A DNA stretch of 64,000 bases, taken from positions 403,153,889-403,217,888 of the forward strand of contig NC_081408.1 in assembly GCF_030272615.1 (NCBI RefSeq), written 5' to 3'. The stretch comes from Cryptomeria japonica (Eukaryota; Streptophyta; Pinopsida; Cupressales; Cupressaceae). This document shows positions 35,741 through 49,000 of the stretch, piece by piece (position 1 is the first letter of the stretch; each line of letters begins with the position of its first letter). The translations under genes were made by a program, and so were the position numbers. The notes under the pieces were generated by a model. It was not told the DNA's origin. It ran no database searches and saw nothing but the letters and a program-made list of their open reading frames with translations.

Positions 35741-38700
35741 GTTGTATTCTAACAATCTGTTTTGCAGGCCTGAGATCTCTAATTCGCAGGGACATTACAA
35801 CATCCGTATGATAGGCACTTGTCAAGACAATCAAGGAGATCGTACAACAAGGAAACGAAGAGTGACACAATGGGTCGTACCAACTGGCGAGATAATTAGT
35901 CAGGCGGTTATAATAACGACTCAGAAAGGGGTATGGGCAGAAGAGCAAAGAAAGGCAGTTGCAGTACAACCATGACTGCCACAGAACTTGCCAGCAGCAG
36001 GAAAACCAGGAGCAAACTGAAGGCAACAAAGGACGCAAAGGAACTCATGGCAGCAAACGTAGCATTCGAGAGTGTGGCTGGCAGTGAATGCCGTACTTGG
36101 TGGGAGGAAAACCCTCCAGACCATGTGACGAAGGAATCGCTTAAAAAAGCACAGGTCGACCACGCTGTGCAGATGCCCATATTTAACATTAAAGAGTTTG
36201 AGCTAGTCCTACGGACCATGGTATCCGGTTATAACCCTCACGAACGAGCTTCGGTCATCCAGTTCCAAGGGTACACAGTGTGGGTTTCATTCAAACCAGA
36301 AGATTGGCATGGAGGGCTACGAGTGCAATGGAAGAGTACGAGCGCAATGTTCCAGAAGATTGGAGAGGGGGAACCGTCGGCACAGCGACGGATATCGTTG
36401 CCACAGATCAGTTTGGCTGTACTTGCAGCAAGAACAGAAACTGGTACAGTGGCAACAAAAACTAGTACGCTGGCAGCAGAAACTAGTACGGTGGCAGCAG
36501 AAACTGGTACGGCAGCAACAAAAACTAGTACGACGACAGCAGAAACTGGTATGGCGGCAGCAAAAACTAGTACGGTGTCGGCAGAAACTGGTACAACGGC
36601 GGTAGAAGCTAGTACAGCGGTAGCAGAAACTAGTACGGCGACTACAGAAACTGGTACGGTGTCAGCAGAAACTAGTACGGGTGACTTGGAGGTAGAAACC
36701 GGTACGGTACCAGCAAAAACTGGTACGGGTGACTGGGAGGCATTCGTAGCCCAAGTGGCAGAGCTCACCTTACAGCTGGAACAGAAAGATAAAAAGCTAC
36801 TGGAAGCTGCTCACATGGTAAAGAAAGCACGGGAACAGCAGCTGCTGGCGGAAAAGAACCTGAAACTTCAGGCCAAACAACAACCTCCTCCTGCGGCCAC
36901 TACAGGGATGCCTCCTCCCTCTTCTCGGTCTTAGCTATGTTTTATATAATTCAGTTTCTCTTGTCTGAGTCGTCTGGAAGACGACTACGTTTTTGGGGGG
37001 GCTAATGTTAGGGGTAAAAACGTATGTTAGTATGAATAATAATTATAAGTGTGTTATGTGTGGTTATGTTTTGTTGTTGCCGAAAGGTTCCCGTCGGGTA
37101 GTTGGGAGTTGGTGACAGTTGGCAACTTGGCCAACCGTCGGGTCTATATATTGTTTGGTTGGAACCTTGGCCGGGGGGGATCATGTATGAACCATTGGAG
37201 ACATTGGAATAAAGATATAACTTTCTGGTCTGATTATTATCATCTGTCATTCGTGTTATGATGTACAATTATTCTGTTCTATGAATGCTTAGTATACGCA
37301 GGTACTACTGGGTTATTGATTATCCACCACTATATATTTAAGACTAAACAGACATCTACCGGTGTCTCAAGGGTGGAATTAAGTAACCTACTCTTCAATA
37401 TGAAAGGAGATATACTAAGTCATCTGGCAACATAGTTGGATACTCTACATCTTAAGAAAAAACAAGAAGCAAAGGCTTCTCTTGCAAAGTGTTGTCCTCA
37501 TTGTAGACAAAAGAGGTCCAATTGCAGATGAAGCTTGCTACCATCACTAAAGAGAAGTCAGTTCATCCAATGCTGTGATGTATCAATTGCATGATCAGTA
37601 CATTAAGACAAAGGAGTTTCAAGAAGGAGATTGGACTTTACTACCTCCACATAATTCACTACCTAAGAATACATGCACACACTACACATATTTACTTCTA
37701 TGTTATTTTTCTCTTTTTAAGTAACACAAGAACGAATGGTTGGGACCTGATGTGCTTCTTTCCAATGGGACTTATTGATCCAGTTTGCAACTACACTTCC
37801 TTTTATACAAAGCATGCTTTTCTTCAATTACATGTAGCTACTTAATTACATACAACTACACTTGGCAGTTTTCTTTCTCATGCATTCACATTTGCCACCA
37901 ACTCCACATTCCAATTTGATTTTCCCACATCAACAACTTACTGTCGTCCTTGTTGTCACATTCGTCACATCACAATCACTTCAAAACTTTTCACTTGCCA
38001 TGCATATCGCTTCCACACTCTTTCTTCAACAAGTACAAGTACTTCAAAATATTTACGTTGTCACATCAGGTATGAGCCGACATAAAAAAGCATTTATGAC
38101 ATATTTAGCAATTATTCCATTCTTTGATTCACATGTTATATTCGTATCAATATGGCATTGTTATATATTATTTATAATTCTCCCTGTCAATCGTATTTAC
38201 CTCCCTTGTTCAAATTTGGGAACAAATTAATATTTAAGTTGGGGGGAGGGATATTGTGATGTTGTCATCATTACATTTCCATCCAAAAAGCATTTTGTTG
38301 TCATTATTGCTCATTAAAGGGTAGGTGATGTGACTAATGATACGTGCACCATTTGATGAACTCACATTTGTTTTGAAAGTCTAGTAATATCCACCTCTTG
38401 GCTGAATTTTAGAACCAAAACCAGTCTTTTGTTTAAAACTTACAATCATGCGCAATCACCCTAGTTACCCATATAGGTTGGCAAAATGAATTGTTAATAA
38501 GTGGTTACAAGGTTACCAATTTTCTGGTAATTATCTAGAAGAGGAAAGAAACTGAGGAAGTTGAGCAGGAATTGGTGACTTTTGAAGACAAATTGGGATT
38601 TTGAGTTGAACAAGGTATAACACAGCTTGTTGAAATTGCATGAGAAAGAAGCAGGAACACAAGAAGAATGGGTGGTGACCCAATTAGACAAGAACCTTCA

Positions 38701-41700
38701 AACCACACTCTATTGCTCAATGATACGCATGCTCTTCCATTCTTTGAGAAGTCAAGGTGGATAGATTACTATTTGCGACTAACCGAGTACAATGATGAAT
38801 TGACAGAAGAATTTGCAGCCACCTTATGAAACAATGAAGCAACTGTTAGAGGGTTGAGAGTGGAAGCATTTGAAGCCACCATTGCAGAAGTTAGTGATCT
38901 TCCAAGAATGGGAGAGGAGTTCTAGACATCTCCAGAGCCTAGGTTATCAAGGTTAGAATTTGCCTACCCAAATGAGACTTTTAGCTCAACCAATCAAGGC
39001 ACCACTCCACACTCTTCCTCCACTCTAGCATGTTGTAGCAATACAAGTTATCAGGTACTTTATCTATGATGGAAGACATTCTATGTTGTACATTGTTTAG
39101 TTTAAATTGTTAATTCATTTGTGGCACAATAAACTGGTTAATATACCCAACTATTTGCATCACATGTTGACCACCATGGCAATAGAATATAGAAAGAAAA
39201 GAAGACCTACTTCTCTGTCCCACCATTGTCTGGTTGTTTTGTTAGTCAAGAGAAGTCTATCCTTACAATATTCACAGTAGGTTGTTGAGGAATGTTCCAA
39301 AGCCAAGAAGGGATAATGAAGAAGAGCTTGTGAGAATTCATGAAAAACAAGCACCTACGGGTAAAGGAACTAAAACCCTAGTAGGGGAAGCCTCAGCGGT
39401 TGACTAGGATAATTTAGATGTTTCTTCCTCACCCCTTCAAAACCCTAGTGTGCATGAAGAGGAGAACCTGGAATGGGAGATTACTAGTGATAGTGAGTTG
39501 GTGGTTTCACCTGCTACATCACTAGATGCATCTGCAGCTTCCGAAAAAATTAACTCCTCATCTTCAAAGCAAAAATCTTCTGCAAGAGGAAAGAATCTAT
39601 CTCTTCCTCTAACTCAAAACAAAAGGGGTTGAGTGTTGAGTTGTAAAGAGAGGAGCATATAACCAAGAGGCAAAAAGCTATAGAGGAGTCTTAGAAAACG
39701 TCCACAGGGAAGGCAGAGAAGAAGTTAGAAGAAGAAAGTGAAACTTCAAAATCTATAAAACAGTCTAAGCAACAAAAATTGAGGAAAAAGGGGACACCAG
39801 AGAAACAAGATTCAAGGAGATGTTCTACCCGTCTCGGTAAGCGAAAATCCTCATTAGAGCAAGAAACCCCAATGCAAGAGACTGTACATGTGGATGATAC
39901 TGATTCTCAGAGGGAATATACATTCAAAAATAAAAGAAATTGGGGCAAAGCTCCAAGGAAGCCAAAAACAGAGGCAATGAAGGAAAAGGAACAAGGGGGA
40001 CTTGGTCTATATGACTTTGACCTAGGAATGGAAAATGAAGATCCTTTTGACCCCAAAAGAATACCTACAAGCATAGTTCCAAGACTCACCAAGTCCTGGC
40101 GAGTCCCGAGCCGAGTGACCCTAGCCGAGTCTCAAGGACTTGTGACTCTCCAACACTCGCTCTAGGCAAAAATCATTAGAAATTGGTTTTTTTGCCGAGT
40201 TCTGCTGAGTTTTTGCCGAGTCCTGTCGATTTTTTGCTAAGTCTCGAGTCAAGTCAGCCTTGCCGAGTCCGAGTCTCGTTTCTTTGCCTACAAGAGTGTC
40301 CAGTCTTGTGGAACAAAGGATCATTCCCCCTATGGAGGAACTTGATGATGATAGTGGAAAGGAATTAGGATTAGATATTTCTATTGGTCCTGAGTACAAC
40401 CTAGAAGGAAAATAAAAAGCAGAGCTACAAGCAACTCTTAAAAAAATAAAAGTTTTGGAACAACAATTGTTTGAATACAGAGAAAGAGAAATTGGATTGA
40501 AGGGCAAGGAGTAAAGATCAAAAACACAATTGGCCCTGCAGCAGCAAGAAGGGATTGGATTGCAAAACTTAGCCAACATGACCATCATAGAGTTACAAAG
40601 GAAAGGATACCCTCCTGTGAAGAGCAAGGATGCATTTGCACCATTCACTACTATTACACTTGGGTAAGCCCTATGGAAGTAGCAAATGAAATTTGAATGG
40701 CAAAAGACACAATGGGAAAAGGAAAAATAGTTGCTCTAGTAAAGGCATAAGGCGGAGTTAAAGGAGAAAAATGTACAGGTCAAGAAATTGATTGTTAATC
40801 TGACACAGATGGCTTATTAAGCCAACCAATTGAGAAGTTGTCGCCCTCCTGCCTAGGTATATGCCTTATATTTGCAAGAGAAATTTCTATGTTTCCAAAT
40901 TAGTCAATTGTTAAATAATTTGCTAATCTCTATTGTATCACCATGGTCATTTTTATTAATTGTTCCAAAGTTGATTCAGACACACAAGATTAGATGTGTG
41001 TGTTTTATCTGCACAATTTGGTTGTTCCCTACAACACTACATGGAATCCTTTATACTATGTGGGAGACCTATAACTCAAAACACTCACATCCTATCTTAG
41101 GAAGGAGCAAGAGCGAGGGAAATTATATCAGCAGTATTAGGAGCAGGAAAAGACATGTCCATTGAAAATAAGGGTTGTGTGAAGAACCAAATAATATTGT
41201 AGTAGAATGGTCTAGAATGGTTAATACGTCGGAGGTGGTAGCAAAACTTTATGGGCTCAGAAGACAAGATTATCAGAGATTCAGGGTATTTGTGCATGGA
41301 ACAGTAAAAGACAAAACTTTGAAACATATTTAGCACAGATGGATGGAATTAACTCATGAGCTTAGGAGAGAGCCCCATTCACTGTATAATTTTATCGCCC
41401 TAGAACTCAAAGCTAAAAGGTACATGAGAATTGTGGAGGACAGAGGAATAGCATGGCTGCCACTCAAGTTCAATCCTCCACTCCTTCATTACCCGATGCC
41501 ACACTGGATAGGGAATCAAGCGATCAATCCAAAAAGAGAAAGGGAGCACTAAAGTAAGATTACTAACGACAGAGGCTTCTAATCAAATTAGAGTTTTAAA
41601 GTGACCCAAACCATAGTTTAAAAACTCGTGGACTCGCCACGGACTCACGAGTCCGTGGGAGCCACGAGTCGACTCGCCAAGGACTCGCGAGGCGAGTCCT

Positions 41701-43049
41701 GGCAAGTCCATTTGAAAGACTCGCGAGTCTTTTGCAAGGACTCGCGTGATTCTTTTGCACAGATTCGCGAGTCTTTCAGATGGACTCCCGCAACCCAGAA
41801 AAACCATCAGGCAAGCTTTAAAAATGAGTTTTTTTTCGGATTTTTTGCCCTCATTTGGCGTAACTCCCCCCCTTTTTGACTTTTTGGGGGGCTAAGGGGT
41901 AAGCCTAATTGGACGTGGGCCAATTAGGGAGCACGCAAGGGGGCTAGCAATGCCCCTTGACCCCAACTTGGGGGCACTGCCCCCAAACCCCTGTCAAAAA
42001 ATATAGGGGGAAACTGCACTGATGGAAGTAGGGAAAATTTAACCTCCGAGTCTGATTAGGCTCCATATAACAACATAATTAGCATTGAAGAAATCTTGGT
42101 ATTATACATTTTAGAGTTGAAAGTTTAAAACTATGAGTATGAATGATGAAATTTCAAATATTGCACGTTTGTTGATCATATGACATGTGTAATGTTTCAA
42201 TTATGGCTCTTATGTTCTCTAAATGCATTAATTTCTTTATGTTTTTTTGTAAAACTACGGTTTTTTTTTTTGCCGAGTCCTTGCCGAGTCTTTCATGAGT
42301 CTTTCACCAATCCAAATTTTTGGTTTGCCGAGTCCATGGCGAGTCCGAGTTTTTGAACTTTGACCCAAATAATAAATTATAGACTAGATGTTCTAGGACT
42401 TAATCTTAGGGAATGGTTTGCTTGAGGACAAGCAAGGGGTAAAATTGGGGGGTGTGAAGAGACTTGTTAATGTCTTGAGTTTACTTATTTTCAGCTACTT
42501 TAAAAGACTTTTACTAGATCATCAGCAAACTCATTATATGCTTTGATCATCCTTAGAATCAAATTATTGCTAATTATAATATATATACATATGGTATATT
42601 GATATGGATATGCAATGCGTTTTAATGGATGACATGTTAAATGTTGTGAATGTTAACTTATGTGGATTATTGCCATTGCTGGAACTAACATGCAATAGGA
42701 AGCAAGAGTTGGCTGTAGCCGGCATATCTCTATTTCATACACAGCTGAAGAAGGTGAAACTTTATCAGCACGCATGGGAGCAGCAAATGTGGACAAGAAG
42801 AGTCCTTGTTGACTCTGTCTTTCCAGAGGACGTTGAGAAGATAATGCATCATGGAAACCGATGAAGTTGTGCATCATTAATCTTGAACTAATGAAGCAAC
42901 CATGTTCCTAGTTTTTGTGTTACTACTCAATAAAAGAGTTTGTTATAAAAACGAACTCCTATAGTGTTAATATCTAAGTTCCCGATTCGGTATGGATACG
43001 AATACAGAATCAGGAAAAAAAAATTCCTTGGGTACGAGTACGTCCGTAC

Positions 43050-43085
<36 letters not shown>

Positions 43086-46000
43086 TCAAACATCAAAATT
43101 ATAAACTAAGTTGCCGGTTTGGGTTTGGGTTCGGGTTCGAAGAACCGGTACACTAGTATGGTAAAATTTTGAAAAGGGGTTTGGGTTCGTTAGTACAAAA
43201 ACATATATATATATATATAAACATGAATTAAGATTAGCATGTCACATAGCATCATATAAACAACAAAACCAACATAAACTTGTAATCATAGCATCATGAT
43301 CATACCATAACAGCATCATATACATCAAGTTTAATATCAAAATGATAAAATATTCAAGTATCATTGTTTCAACTTTCAACAATTTAAAGTTTGATCATCA
43401 AATGGATTCTCTAATTGATCATCCTCATTCTCCTCCTCCTCATCATTGGCATTGACATTAGATGAATCAATGCCAATGCCAATGCCACTTTAAGTTTGCT
43501 CGCTATCTGAGTCATCAAATGCAACAAGCTAAGAAGTGAAAGCATCCAAATCAGTATGCTTTGGCTCTATATCCCACATCTTCGTTTCCCCTTGCTTGTA
43601 GTCATGTTGCTTGTGTGAAATGAGCCAAGTTAATGTTTTAAAACTCACTTTTAGGGTTATATTTTAATTTTTTATGTGGTAGAATTCAAAAAAAATTAAA
43701 TTTTGCAAAAAAAAAAACCATTTTTGGGCCATCAGACCCTTGGGTTCAACTTGGGTCCTCTTGGGTTCTACCTGGTCCAAACCAGGCCTGTGAATCACGG
43801 ACCCTGTCCGGACCACAGGTGGACCGGACTGAAACCCCGGACCAAGACCAGACTGGACCAGTACCAAGGGTCTAGGGGGGTCGAACCCGATAACCTAGAT
43901 TATAAAATATAATTGTATAAACTATCACTATCATTATTGATTATTACAGAGATGCAACCCATACAAATATGAAATATGCAACATAACTTTCCGTACATAA
44001 ATGATAATTGATAAATCATAAATCCATAATTGCCAATGCCAATAAATATTCATATATCATAAATGTAATATCATATTCATAATTTGCAAAAAGGATAATA
44101 TTCAACTTTCAACTTTCGTCTAATTCAAGTTTCAAAATGTGAAAATGTCATGACACAATAAAAATTCAAATTACAAGCCATCTATGGGATTTAAACTCCA
44201 TATTCATCTTCATCTGAAGCATCCAACCCAAGCCCAAGGTCAGCAATTGGTTCAAATTCAGCATCAATTGAACCACTATCGATTGGAATGCCACTCCCAC
44301 TAGCTATGTCTCTCTCAAATTCCATAGTTGTCTCGTCTATAGAGACTTGAGCAAGCTATGCAACTGTAGCATCTAAATCAGCACACTCAGGGGCTAGATC
44401 CCAATTCCTTGTTGCACCTGCATTATATTCAAGGTCCTTACGTGACAACAAACGAAGGTTGGAGTGTATGTAGACCAAATCCTCAGCTTTCTTTTCACCC
44501 AAACGATTATGTTTGACTGAGTGGATGGAGTATGTACTCCAATTCCGCTCAACTGAAGAAGAACTTGTAACTTGTTAAAAGTTAAAACATAATTAGAAAT
44601 TTATAAATTATAAAATAAAAATATGATAGCATCAAATGGAATCAGAAAACTATAAAAATAAAAAATAAAAAGATACATACTTGGGAGAGAAGTTTAATTG
44701 CAAGAGGCTGCAAGTAAATGGAACCTTGACCATGTACATACCACCACTCATCAGCTTCCATCCCATATCTAGCATTAAGAGCTACAACATCATGATTTTT
44801 TGTGGATACAAATTGGCCAAACTCCCTCAAGACAACATTTCTTGTCCCCTCATCTTGATATATCTTTTTAAAGCCAGCCCTATAGCCAGAAGCAACCTCT
44901 GCATCTCTATACGATGGCACCCTCCTTGGTGTTGCAAGCATCTCTGAACTATAAGATTTTGGCATCAAAGAAAATGCTAAGAGATGTAAGGGGGTGGTCA
45001 TCTTGTTCCAACGGTCAACAACAATTTTCTGCACAACTTTGAAAAATGTTTCTGTTGGGTCATTTACTTTTCTTTTTATTACTTCTTTTATTTTCTCCAC
45101 CATGCAATCCATGGCATCATAAATCTCACCCAAACATGGGCGATCAGTATCAGCATACCTAATCAATCTCATAATGGGCTCAATGAAATTTAAAACATAT
45201 TCCACATTATCACACCATTTCTCATCAAGGATCAATGCTCTTACTTTTAGAGCTCAATCTATGTGGGACTACTTCCATACACTCTACAATCCATTGATGA
45301 CCATTGAACTCAAGGCCTCTTGTACCTTCACAAGTTGTCTTAAGACAAGCGTGTGAGATGCAAATCGTGTTTCAGCAACCTACCATGACATAAAAAAATA
45401 CACAGCACATATCAATTATTAAAAAATTAAAAATTAGAACTAAAAAATTAAAAAATAAAATTTAAATTAGTAATTATCTTCAACAACTCCAACTTGGAGA
45501 AGGTCCTAAAAATGGCTTGTGACATACGATGATTAGTCACAAACATTTGAATCTCCTTGCTCTCCGCATACAATTTTTTCACCCAATCAATTTGTGTGCC
45601 AATCTTTTGCATGATTAAATTGAGTGAGTGGATTGCACACGGTGTCCAAAAGATGTGACCATGTGTAGCCTCCATTATAATCCCAGCTGCCCTACAATTT
45701 TTAGCATTATCCGTTATGACTTGGACAACATTTTCAGCCCCCACCATGTCAATGCATTCTATCAGGATATTGGCAATGAAACTTGCATCTTTCACTTCCC
45801 CCTCACAATCCACCGCTTTCAAAAACATTGCCCCTTTAGGGCACACTACTAAAACATTGATCAATGGCCTATTTTTACAATCTTTCCATCCATCAGAAAC
45901 AATGGACAAACCTGTTTCCAGCCATGTATCTTTGATGACTTTCAACTATGACTCTATGGATGCTTTCTCCTTTGCCAATAAGGTGGTTTGCACCTTTTCA

Positions 46001-49000
46001 TACCCTGGACAAACATAATCAGAAGGTGTATTGCAAAGGGTATGCACCATGTCCTGAAAGTAAGGTGATCTAACAAGATTGAAAGGAAGCCCATTGCCAT
46101 AAATGCAACACCCAATGCTCTAATCTACAATCTCTCTCATTTCATTTTTGAAGGCAATATCCAATGGGCCTCTTTTCTGTGAAGCCACAAAATTCTCTAC
46201 TACAGCAATTGGTGGTTTTGGCATGAAAGGATGTGAACCAGCAGGTCTTGTGGAGCTAGAACTACTAGAAGGCCTCTTCGAGCTTGACTGCACAAGAGGA
46301 TGATCGGTCTTTGCTTTGCCACTTCTCCTATCAGCTTCCTCTTGTTCTCTAATATAGTCCAAAATTAGAGCTTTTGGCAGCCCCTTGCCATCTGATCCCT
46401 TACAAAATTTTATTCCACGTCTGGGGATGAAGCAAACGTGACCTTTCACTCGATAGTATGAGCTGGTATACTCAATGCCACAATGGTTACACCGCCAAAG
46501 AAAACTCCCACCACCAAACATTTGCTTAATCATTGTCGTATAATGCCAAAGTGGTGAATCTGGATCAATTTTAAAGGGGTTATTTTGAGTTCGGACCTGG
46601 GCAACTAAACTAGGGCTTGCACTTGCACTTCCAATTCCAACCATTATGTATGATTATATGAATAATGCACCTAAAATAAAAAGAGAAAATACAACATTAT
46701 TGAAAAAACTTGAGAAAATTCGGCATTATAACCCCATACTATGCATACAAAGTGTAAAAAAATATACAAGAGTTCTTTAAAAAACATTGAAAAAAAAATT
46801 GAAAAAATTCTTGAAAACTTGAAAAAAATTCAGATTCACTCACCTTTGGTGGCCAAATCTTCCTTCTCCAATGATTCCTATGCCTTTGATGCGTGTCTCA
46901 CACCTTCGTAGTCTTCACCTTCGAAGAAAAATGCAAAAACTTCAAAACCTGGCTGTAGAGAAAAAAACTTCAAAAATGCAAATGAAATGAGCTGAATGAA
47001 TGTTTTGATGCATTACATGCATCATAAGGGACGAAATTTGGGTTTAGAGTTTAAAAAAATATTAAAAAAAGAGTGTTTTTTAATTATTTTAGCAGCTTTA
47101 TGACCTGTGAGCCCCGTTTTTGGCAACCCACGGGCCTTGGTCCGCCTGGGTGCACCTATAGATCCAATATCTTCTGATAATATTCAAGAAGAACCTACTC
47201 AAAAGCATGTACAAGAGATAGTAGCAACAATGGGTGATGCTGAAGTAGGAAATCTTGATACACTAGTCACCTTTGCATTGAAGAATATACCTCCAAACGC
47301 CCTCCCTATTATAAATGGCATGCAAAAGCATCAATCCAAGACTGTAAGGTCAGCCCCAAATAGGATGAAAGATATCAAAAAAGCCTAAACTGTATTGATC
47401 TTGTCCTTAGCATTTTTTGATAAAATATAAGTTGTCTTTTGATGCACATGAAGTTACCTTTTATGTACAGATCTTGTCCTTAGCATTTTTTCTTCTTGCA
47501 TGATTCGATCTCCTTGTTATGATGCTTGAGTCTTGGAGTGTTGCAATGTCTCGGATGGTGTGATCTTGATGTTGTAGGTGAGCTGATGAGCCTTCACCTC
47601 TCTTTTCATATGCTTTGCCAGCTTAAATATGCTGCTCTGATCTCCTTCCAGTTAGACCTGCTTGCATAACCAACAAAGGAAGCATGCCTGATATAGACAT
47701 GTTTCTCAAATCTTTTAATCTGAAATGCATTCTAAGTGTTTTAATCTCTTATTTTGTGCCTAATCCTGATTTTAGTTTCTGATTTGAACTTGCTTTCAGG
47801 TCTAGTTTGTCTGATTTTACTCGCTTTCAGGTCTGATTTTACTATGACCTTACTTATTCAATTTCACAGATAGAGACACTTACTTCATCAATCTTAGGGC
47901 CCTTTGTCATCAACACACCCTCATCCTGATTGCCTATGCTGTGACTGTCCTCATCTCAAGCATCCTTGAACTTTCTTTGGCAGTCCTCTATGCTTAGACT
48001 CATTATCTTTGATTTTGGAGGCATATGACATTGATGGTCTAATGAAATGATCATCCAAATTGCTCATCTCCTAAGCCCTGAGAGCTTACTGACCTCACTT
48101 CAACCCAACAAGAGAGACAAGACTTGATCAGCTCTTGACAACCTGAGAGCTACACTACCTCAAGTAAAAGGTTAATAGCAAAAGACACTACAACTAACCT
48201 AGAAAGCAAAAAAAAGTGGGGGTCCCCATTTGCAATGGGGTGGTGTGAAAATGTCACAACAGGACTCATCTTGGGATTTGGGCAATTGATTTTTACTATA
48301 GATTTCACAATTTGTATGGTTTTAGCTCATGTTTTCCTAATTACTATTTCATGGTTTCATAAATTGCTTCTCCTATTTATTGGGTGCTTGAGATGGAGGT
48401 TTCATAGTTAGGTTTGTAGGTACTATTAAGCTACTAGAAGTGCTCCAAATCTCTTGTTGGTGATAGACTTGTGAAGGCTTAGTCTCTCCAAGTATATCAT
48501 AACCATTGATTGCTAATAATACATTGAGTTGCTTCAGAGTTGACTTTTTCTACCAAAAGAGCCTTCCCCACATAAATCAATATGTTATAGTATATTGCTT
48601 TTGTGTGTATTTTTTTTAACTGTTTGAACAATTTGATTTTTTGCACACATCCATTCTCATAGATTTGTGTAGAAAGCATATTTTGCATCTTTGTAAAGGC
48701 TTTAAAACCTACAAAAAATTTAATTAGCAATTAAATATTAAACTTTAAAAACAATTAACAATATCTAGTAATTAGAATTTAGAAAAAGTAAATTTAAATA
48801 TAAGATTGAAATTACATTAACAATCTCATTAATGATCTTTGCAAAGACATCATCAAAAAAAATTCTTTGTGGCCCTCCCCCTTTTGTCTTCTTCAATTTA
48901 AAATAAGAAAATCCATCCATTATTGACTCATAAATATTTGCCTCAAAGGTGTTAGCAAACCATGAACGCTTTGTAAGGTGATTGTAGATGTACTTGGTGA

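Larger units (their letters stand above)
33424..35799 (+). mobile_element. Solo LTR C (2376 bp) inserted in element B
   Basis: Starts TGTCATAACCCCTC, ends GGGACATTACA, and is flanked by the 5-bp duplication ACATC (33419-33423 and 35800-35804). TG...CA ends and a 5-bp duplication identify an LTR retrotransposon end product. No internal domain or second LTR is present. It is AT-rich and contains three microsatellites. Recombination between two LTRs is the usual origin of such solo LTRs. Its orientation is not certain. Confidence 0.85.
28824..37350 (+). mobile_element. Element B: non-autonomous Ty3/gypsy-type LTR element inserted in element A
   Basis: Two 345-bp LTRs (28824-29168 and 37006-37350) differ at about 9 positions (about 97% identical). 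The 5 bp GACAT flank the element (28819-28823 and 37351-37355). The primer-binding site follows at 29169 (TTTTGGCGTTGTTGCC) and a polypurine tract (TTTTGGGGGGGCTAA) precedes the 3' LTR. It carries gag, zinc knuckles, a protease domain and a separate 3' ORF, but no RT, RNase H or integrase. Solo LTR C interrupts it. Movement would have needed proteins in trans. Confidence 0.92.
26474..42972 (+). mobile_element. Element A: Athila-like Ty3/gypsy-type LTR element, 3' end truncated
   Basis: 5' LTR 26474-27814, primer-binding site TTTTTGGCGCCATTGTC at 27815, gag from 27962, a downstream non-pol ORF region (about 38670-40660), a polypurine tract (AATTGGGGGGTG, 42442) and the first 518 bp of the 3' LTR (42455-42972). 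No RT, RNase H or integrase is visible, so it was probably a non-autonomous member. It is interrupted by element B at 28824-37350 and by two miniature elements. The LTR pieces share long words (ATATGGTATA, GATATGCAATGCGTTTTA, ATAATGCATC) with visible divergence, so the insertion is not recent. Confidence 0.75.

Noticed and set aside
35664-36038. Open frames with Tyr-Ile repeats
   Set aside because: They are translations of the TA microsatellite.
36238-36768. Long minus-strand Val/Ser/Ala-rich frame
   Set aside because: Antisense shadow of the heptad repeat of the 3' ORF.
35933-36934. Element B 3' ORF as an envelope gene
   Set aside because: No signal peptide, transmembrane segment or cleavage site is visible; position alone is not enough.
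28826-37268. Pairs of identical short frames at 28.8-29.1 kb and 37.0-37.3 kb
   Set aside because: They are the two LTRs of element B, not duplicated genes.
42973-47146. Precise ends of the hAT element
   Set aside because: Candidate edges (TAAGTTCCCGATTCGG at 42973, TAAGTTGCCGGTTTGG near 43107, GGCAACCC near 47124) do not form a convincing inverted pair and no 8-bp duplication was found.
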